Part shown: positions 36,698 through 40,881 of the stretch, piece after piece
Layout of the letters: each line of letters starts with the position of its first letter
Numbering within the stretch: the stretch's first letter is position 1
Source of the DNA: Gammaproteobacteria bacterium
GTDB lineage: Bacteria > Pseudomonadota > Gammaproteobacteria > Steroidobacterales > Steroidobacteraceae
DNA length: 40,881 nucleotides
Assembly: GCA_016882265.1 (NCBI GenBank)
Contig: VGVB01000025.1
Location: 1-40,881 of the forward strand
Direction: 5' to 3'
The notes under the pieces: model-generated
Seen by the model: the letters and a program-made list of their open reading frames with translations, nothing else
Told to the model about the DNA's origin: nothing
Databases searched by the model: none
Made by a program: the position numbers and the translations under genes

Positions 36698-37804
36698 TCA
36701 GTTCCTCCCGGCGGCCGGCCGCAGGATGAGCCGCAGGTCCGAACCGACCCGGCGCGTCTGCCGGATCGTGAAGCCGAGGCGCTGCTCCAGCGTCGCCGGT
36801 TCCGGCAGTACCGCCAGCGGCCGCGCCCCGGCACCGAGCAGGGAGGGTGCCATGTAGAGAACCAGTTCGTCGACCAGCCCCTCCGCCAGCAGCGCGCCGG
36901 ACAGGGTCGCGCCCGCCTCCACGTGCAGTTCATTGATTTCGAGCTCGGCGAGCCGCCGCAGCGCCGCGGCGAGATCGACGCCGCCGTGGCCTGCCGGCAG
37001 CCGCTCGACGCGGACCCCGGCGCTCGCCAGCGCGGCGCGGCGTCCGGCATCGGCGCTGCTCGTCAGGACCAGCACCTCACCCGGCGGGGCCACGATCCGC
37101 GACACGGGTGACAGGCGCAGGCTCGAGTCGAGCACCACCCGCAACGGCTGTCGCGCAGCACCCGGCACGCGCACATCGAGACGCGGATCGTCGGCCAGCA
37201 CGGTCGCGACTCCGGTCAGGATCGCGCCGGCCCGCGCGCGAAGCCGCTGGTTATCGGCGCGCGCCGCCGCGCCGGTGATCCAGCGGCTGCGGCCATCGGC
37301 GAGCGCCGTCCGCCCGTCGAGGCTGGTGGCCAGCTTGAGGCGCAGCCACGGACGGCCGCGTTCGTGGCGGGAAAAAAAACCGGGATTCAGCCGGCGCGCC
37401 GCCCGCGCGCCCGGGCCGGTGCGTACCTCGATGCCGGCCGCGGCCAGCCGCGCGAGTCCGCTGCCGGCCACCCGCGGATTCGGGTCGCGCGCTGCGACGC
37501 AGACCCGGCCGATGCCCGCGGCGATCAGCGCATCCGCGCAGGGGGGCGTGCGCCCATGGTGGCTGCACGGTTCCAGTGTGACGCAGGCGGTCGCGCCACG
37601 GGCCGCGGCGCCGGCGGCGGCGAGCGCCATGACCTCCGCATGCGGGCCGCCGCAGACCTCGTGCCAGCCCTCACCGACGATGCGCCCGTCCCGCACGATC
37701 ACACAGCCCACGCGCGGGTTCGGGTCGGTCGTCCACAGGCCGCGCGCCGCCAGTTCGAGCGCCCGCGCCATCGGCGCCGCATCCGGATCCGGCGCCGCGT
37801 TCAT
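36698..37804 (-). CDS. ribD: Bifunctional riboflavin deaminase/reductase
   Basis: RibD deaminates and then reduces the pyrimidine made by GTP cyclohydrolase II. The N-terminal deaminase (about 1-145) keeps the zinc and proton-transfer residues H55-A-E57, C80 and C89 in PHAEV and [12 protein letters not shown]. The C-terminal reductase (about 150-368) has [14 protein letters not shown] and [12 protein letters not shown]. It starts with ATG at 37804, overlapping the nrdR stop by 4 bases, the usual arrangement. Confidence 0.96.
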   Translation of the reverse strand: MNAAPDPDAAPMARALELAARGLWTTDPNPRVGCVIVRDGRIVGEGWHEVCGGPHAEVMALAAAGAAARGATACVTLEPCSHHGRTPPCADALIAAGIGRVCVAARDPNPRVAGSGLARLAAAGIEVRTGPGARAARRLNPGFFSRHERGRPWLRLKLATSLDGRTALADGRSRWITGAAARADNQRLRARAGAILTGVATVLADDPRLDVRVPGAARQPLRVVLDSSLRLSPVSRIVAPPGEVLVLTSSADAGRRAALASAGVRVERLPAGHGGVDLAAALRRLAELEINELHVEAGATLSGALLAEGLVDELVLYMAPSLLGAGARPLAVLPEPATLEQRLGFTIRQTRRVGSDLRLILRPAAGRN

Positions 37805-38325
37805 CGCTTGCCCCGCGGCTCGCGGCTCTGGCTCGGCAGCAGCGACATCTGCCCCGCGGCCGGATCGAGCACCCGGCGGCGGCCGAGCTGGTCGATCTGC
37901 TCGCGGAACGCATCCACGTCCTGAAAGCGGTGATACACCGACGCGTAGCGCACGTAGGCGACTTCGTCGAGCTGGCGCAGCTCGTCCATGACGATTTCGC
38001 CGATCGTGCGCGAGGCGACTTCGCGTTCGCCGAGACCGCGCAGGCGGTGGCAGATCCGTTCGATCGCCGCTTCGACGTCCTCGCGCCCGATTGGCCGCTT
38101 CTCCAGCGCCTTCAGGATCCCGGCGCGCAGCTTGCTCTCATCGAACGGCTGGCGGGTCTGGTCGCTCTTGACCACCTGCGGCATCACCAGTTCGGCGGTC
38201 TCGAAGGTCGTGAACCGCTCGCCGCAGGCCTGGCATTCGCGCCGCCGGCGGATCTGGTGGCCCTCGCCGGCGAGCCGCGAGTCGGTGACCTTGGTGTCAT
38301 CGTGATTGCAGAACGGGCAGTGCAT
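37801..38325 (-). CDS. nrdR: Transcriptional repressor NrdR
   Basis: NrdR represses ribonucleotide reductase genes according to dATP/ATP bound to its ATP-cone. The 174 residues have the N-terminal zinc ribbon C3-x2-C6 and C31-x2-C34 and the ATP-cone from about residue 49 ([20 protein letters not shown]). The C-terminal ~25 residues are an unconserved tail. nrdR before ribD is typical of Gammaproteobacteria. No NrdR box was seen in the window. Confidence 0.96.
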   Translation of the reverse strand: MHCPFCNHDDTKVTDSRLAGEGHQIRRRRECQACGERFTTFETAELVMPQVVKSDQTRQPFDESKLRAGILKALEKRPIGREDVEAAIERICHRLRGLGEREVASRTIGEIVMDELRQLDEVAYVRYASVYHRFQDVDAFREQIDQLGRRRVLDPAAGQMSLLPSQSREPRGKR

Positions 38326-38348
38326 CGCCGCCCCCGGGGCTCACAGGC

Positions 38349-39602
38349 TCAGTCGTACACGGGATGGCGCCGGCACAGTTCCAGCACCTCGGCCCGCACC
38401 CTGGCGACGCTCGCCTCGTCGCCCTGCGCATCGAGCACATCGGCGATCCAGCCACCGACCTGGCGGACCTCCGCGGTACCGAGGCCGCGGGTGGTGATCG
38501 CCGGCGTCCCGATGCGCAGCCCGCTGGTCACGAACGGCGGCCGCGGGTCGTTCGGCACCGCGTTCTTGTTGACCGTCATGTGGGCGCGGCCGAGCGCGGC
38601 ATCGGCGTCCTTACCGGTCAGCGCCTGCCCGATCAGGTCGACGAGAAACAGGTGGTTGTCGGTACCGCCCGAGACGATGCGATAGCCGCGCGCGGCGAGC
38701 GCGGCGGCCATCGCCCGCGCGTTGTCCAGCACGCGCTGCTGGTACTCGCGGAACTCCGGCGCCAGCGCCTCGAGCAGCGCCACGGCCTTGGCGGCGATGA
38801 CGTGCATCAGCGGTCCACCCTGCGTGCCCGGGAAGATCATCGAATTGAGGCGCTTCGGCAGCTCGGCGTGGGCCCGCGCGAGGATCAGGCCGCCGCGCGG
38901 CCCGCGCAGCGTCTTGTGCGTCGTGGTCGTGACGACGTCGGCCTGCGGCACCGGGTTCGGGTACAACCCGGCCGCGACCAGCCCGGCCACGTGCGCCATG
39001 TCGACGACCAGCCAGGCGCCTACTTCATCCGCGATCCGGCGGAAGCGCGCCCAGTCGACCACGCGCGAATAGGCCGAAAAACCGGCCAGGATCAGTTTCG
39101 GACGGTGCTCGAGCGCGAGCCGCCGTACGCCGTCGTAGTCGATCTCGCCGGTGGCCGGGTCCAGCCCGTACTGCACCGCATGGAAGAAACGTCCGGAGAA
39201 ATTGACCTTCGCGCCGTGGGTCAGGTGACCGCCGTGATCGAGGCTCATCCCGAGCAGCGTGTCGCCGGGCTGCAGCAGCGCCAGATAGACCGCAGCGTTG
39301 GCCTGCGAGCCCGAGTGCGGCTGGACGTTGGCGTAGGCCGCACCGAACAGCCGGCAGGCCCGGTCGATGGCCAGTTGCTCGGCGATGTCGACGTACTCGC
39401 AGCCGCCGTAGTAGCGCTTGCCGGGATAGCCCTCGGCGTACTTGTTGGTCAGGACCGAGCCCTGCGCCTCGAGCACGCGCGGGCTGACGTAGTTCTCCGA
39501 AGCGATCAGCTCGAGATGCTCCTCCTGCCGCCGCCGCTCGCCGGCCAGCGCCGCGGCGAGCTCCGGATCGAAGGAATCGATGCGCATCTCGGGACCGAAC
39601 AT
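38349..39602 (-). CDS. glyA: Serine hydroxymethyltransferase
   Basis: GlyA interconverts serine and glycine with tetrahydrofolate, the main source of one-carbon units. The product from ATG 39602 has 417 residues. The pyridoxal-phosphate lysine lies in [14 protein letters not shown] near residue 230; [20 protein letters not shown] and [13 protein letters not shown] are family signatures. GAGG precedes the start; an ATG six codons in (MRIDSFD) is an alternative. The longer frame to 39833 overlaps the deacetylase gene and is rejected. It belongs to the folate network with FolC and FolE2. Confidence 0.97.
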   Translation of the reverse strand: MFGPEMRIDSFDPELAAALAGERRRQEEHLELIASENYVSPRVLEAQGSVLTNKYAEGYPGKRYYGGCEYVDIAEQLAIDRACRLFGAAYANVQPHSGSQANAAVYLALLQPGDTLLGMSLDHGGHLTHGAKVNFSGRFFHAVQYGLDPATGEIDYDGVRRLALEHRPKLILAGFSAYSRVVDWARFRRIADEVGAWLVVDMAHVAGLVAAGLYPNPVPQADVVTTTTHKTLRGPRGGLILARAHAELPKRLNSMIFPGTQGGPLMHVIAAKAVALLEALAPEFREYQQRVLDNARAMAAALAARGYRIVSGGTDNHLFLVDLIGQALTGKDADAALGRAHMTVNKNAVPNDPRPPFVTSGLRIGTPAITTRGLGTAEVRQVGGWIADVLDAQGDEASVARVRAEVLELCRRHPVYD

Positions 39603-39645
39603 GGACTGTCCTCGGGTTGAACCGGCGGGGAAACGCGGGCCCGGA

Positions 39646-39651
39646 AGTTTA
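39646..39651 (-). promoter_or_regulatory. -10-like hexamer of glyA
   Basis: TAAACT on the minus strand overlaps the TAA stop of the deacetylase gene and lies 43 bases before the glyA ATG. The -35 would be inside the upstream gene and is unclear. Confidence 0.3.
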
Positions 39652-40668
39652 CCCGAAAGCAGTCGCCGGAGCCGCCTCGACGAAGGCCTGCACCACCCCG
39701 TTCCAGGCCTGTGCCAGGTTGTCGCGGTTGTAGCCGCCACCGCCCAGGCCCAGGATCCGCCCGCCGGCATGCCGCTCGGCGACCGCGCACAGGCGCGCCG
39801 CCGCATGCGCGTGCGCCGCGACGCTGCAGGCAAGGTGCGTGATCGGATCGCCGGCGATGCTGTCAGCGCCGCACTGGAACAGGACGAACTCCGGGCGGAA
39901 CGGCTCCAGGTGCTCCTCGACCCGCTCCCACGCTGACCGGAACTCCCGGTCGCCGGCGCCCGGCGCGAGCGGCAGATTCAGCTTGGTGCCGCGCGCCGCT
40001 CCGCTCCCGGTCTCGCCGGCGTGCCCGGTGCCGGGATACAGGAAGCGGCCGTCCTCGTGGATGTCGGCAACGACCACGGCCGGATCGTCCTCGAAGGCGT
40101 AGAACACGCCGTCGCCGTGGTGGGCGTCGATGTCCACGTAGGCGATGCGGCCGAGTCCGTGCCCGCGGCGCAGGTACTCGATGACGACGCCGATGTCGTT
40201 GAACACGCAGAAGCCGGCGGCGTGTTCGCGGCCGGCATGATGCAGGCCGGCGATCGGCACGAAGGCGCGCCGGCAGCGGCCGCTGACGATCGCCTCGGTC
40301 GCCGCGAGGCTGGCGCCGACCACATCGCTCGCTGCCTCGTAGCCGCCGCGGACGGCGGGCGTATCACCGGCGTCGAGCCAGCCCTCGCCGCTCGCACAGC
40401 GCTGCTGCACGAAGTCGAGATAGGCCGGCGTGTGAAACAGCTCCAGCTCGGCGCGCGTCGCGGTCCGTGGCGCACAGACCATGACCTGCCGGTCGAGGCC
40501 GCGGGCTTTGAATTCGCGGAGGAAAGCCTCGTGGCGATCCGCTCCGAACGGGTGACCATCGCCAAAACCATAGCGGGCGATGCGCTCGCCGATCACGACG
40601 CAGGTATCGTTGTCCCGCCCGACCACGCTCGCTGGCCCGCTGCTGAGAACCGCCCCGCAGCGTAGCAC
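39649..40668 (-). CDS. Histone-deacetylase-fold (AcuC/HDAC-type) hydrolase
   Basis: The protein, up to 339 residues, belongs to the zinc-dependent HDAC/AcuC/acetylpolyamine amidohydrolase superfamily. It has the active-site region [19 protein letters not shown], in place of the usual PGHHA, the zinc ligands in [11 protein letters not shown], the [11 protein letters not shown] segment with the third ligand Asp, and LGLGGGGYN. It could remove acetyl groups from lysines (for example of acetyl-CoA synthetase, as AcuC) or from polyamines; sequence does not decide. The start is GTG, either 40668 or, more likely by homology to [25 protein letters not shown] starts, 40626. glyA follows after 46 bases. 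Confidence 0.88.
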   Translation of the reverse strand: MLRCGAVLSSGPASVVGRDNDTCVVIGERIARYGFGDGHPFGADRHEAFLREFKARGLDRQVMVCAPRTATRAELELFHTPAYLDFVQQRCASGEGWLDAGDTPAVRGGYEAASDVVGASLAATEAIVSGRCRRAFVPIAGLHHAGREHAAGFCVFNDIGVVIEYLRRGHGLGRIAYVDIDAHHGDGVFYAFEDDPAVVVADIHEDGRFLYPGTGHAGETGSGAARGTKLNLPLAPGAGDREFRSAWERVEEHLEPFRPEFVLFQCGADSIAGDPITHLACSVAAHAHAAARLCAVAERHAGGRILGLGGGGYNRDNLAQAWNGVVQAFVEAAPATAFG

Positions 40669-40697
40669 ACGGGCTGGCGGCTCCCGCCGCCATCACC

Positions 40698-40703
40698 GAT
40701 AAT
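40698..40703 (+). promoter_or_regulatory. -10-like hexamer of ettA
   Basis: GATAAT, 39 bases before the ettA ATG, in the divergent gap with the deacetylase gene. CAGGTTG near 40714 lies between; no good Shine-Dalgarno or -35 stands out. Confidence 0.35.
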
Positions 40704-40742
40704 CCGCGCCCCGCAGGTTGCCCGCCGGATTCCGTCCCGCCC

Positions 40743-40881
40743 ATGGCCCAGTTCATTTACACGATGAATCGTGTCGGCAAGGTCGTGCCGCCGAAGCGGC
40801 ACATTCTGCGCGACATTTCGCTGTCCTTCTTCCCCGGCGCCAAGATCGGCGTGCTCGGCCTGAATGGCTCCGGCAAGTCCA
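40743..40881 (+). CDS. ettA: Energy-dependent translational throttle protein EttA, 5' part
   Basis: Only the first 46 codons are in the window. MAQFIYTMNRVGKVVPPKRH and ILRDISLSFFPGAKIGVLG are nearly the same as the start of E. coli EttA, an ABC-F ATPase that binds the ribosomal E site and slows translation when ATP is low. The Walker A motif begins at GLNGSGKS, cut by the window end. The close match to this single ABC-F branch makes the call firm despite the short length. Confidence 0.93.
   Translation, partial: MAQFIYTMNRVGKVVPPKRHILRDISLSFFPGAKIGVLGLNGSGKS

Overview
The window is GC-rich (roughly 70% by eye), gene-dense bacterial chromosome. The genes point to a Gammaproteobacterium: the block fimV-truA-accD-folC-dedD-cvpA-purF, topoisomerase IV (parE-parC), lpxH, EpmA with EF-P, a FimX-like protein, and the nrdR-ribD-ribE-ribBX-ribH-nusB-thiL cluster. 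High GC, FimV and FimX fit the Xanthomonadales/Nevskiales/Chromatiales side of the class, but the sequence alone does not settle the order. I see no rRNA, tRNA, CRISPR array, phage gene or intact insertion sequence. It looks like core chromosome.

Layout. 1-1257 (-): 5' part of gltX. 1322-2715 (+): secreted cyclophilin and lpxH. 2996-14755 (-): prmB, aroC, fimV, truA, accD, folC, dedD, cvpA, purF, then a pseudo-receiver/Ser-Thr kinase. 14839-17344 (+): SCO1, psd, epmA. 17471-18037 (-): efp, the substrate of EpmA. 18264-20291 (+): a REC-PAS-GGDEF-EAL protein with both output domains degenerate, FimX-like. 20384-24522 (-): parE and parC. 24825-27207 (-): rubrerythrin, a GlpC-like Fe-S protein and a DUF3501 protein in one tight operon. 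27369-31338 (+): xseB, ispA, dxs, folE2. 31335-40668 (-): HDAC-like deacetylase, glyA, nrdR, ribD, ribE, ribBX, ribH, nusB, thiL and a second Ser/Thr kinase fused to a cyclic-nucleotide-binding-type domain. 40743-end (+): start of ettA.

How the parts work together. EpmA and EF-P form a modification pair. Two isoprenoid steps (Dxs, IspA) are adjacent. The riboflavin genes cover RibD, RibE, RibB and RibH, but the GTP cyclohydrolase II half of RibBX has lost its zinc cysteines, so a separate RibA is needed. FimV and the FimX-like protein both point to type IV pili or polar organisation. Two soluble eukaryotic-type kinases each sit at the 3' end of a long housekeeping gene train.

The least explained signal lies between the genes. 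A family of related GC-rich palindromic repeats occupies every gap between convergent genes that is wide enough to hold one (2716-2995, 17345-17470, 20292-20383), and also the 3' flanks of the DUF3501 gene and ribBX. It includes a 33-nt exact direct repeat, a 19-bp perfect inverted repeat, and a segment that begins exactly at two unrelated stop codons. A second pattern is a -10-like hexamer placed exactly 6 nt before the start codon of four genes, which suggests leaderless transcripts.
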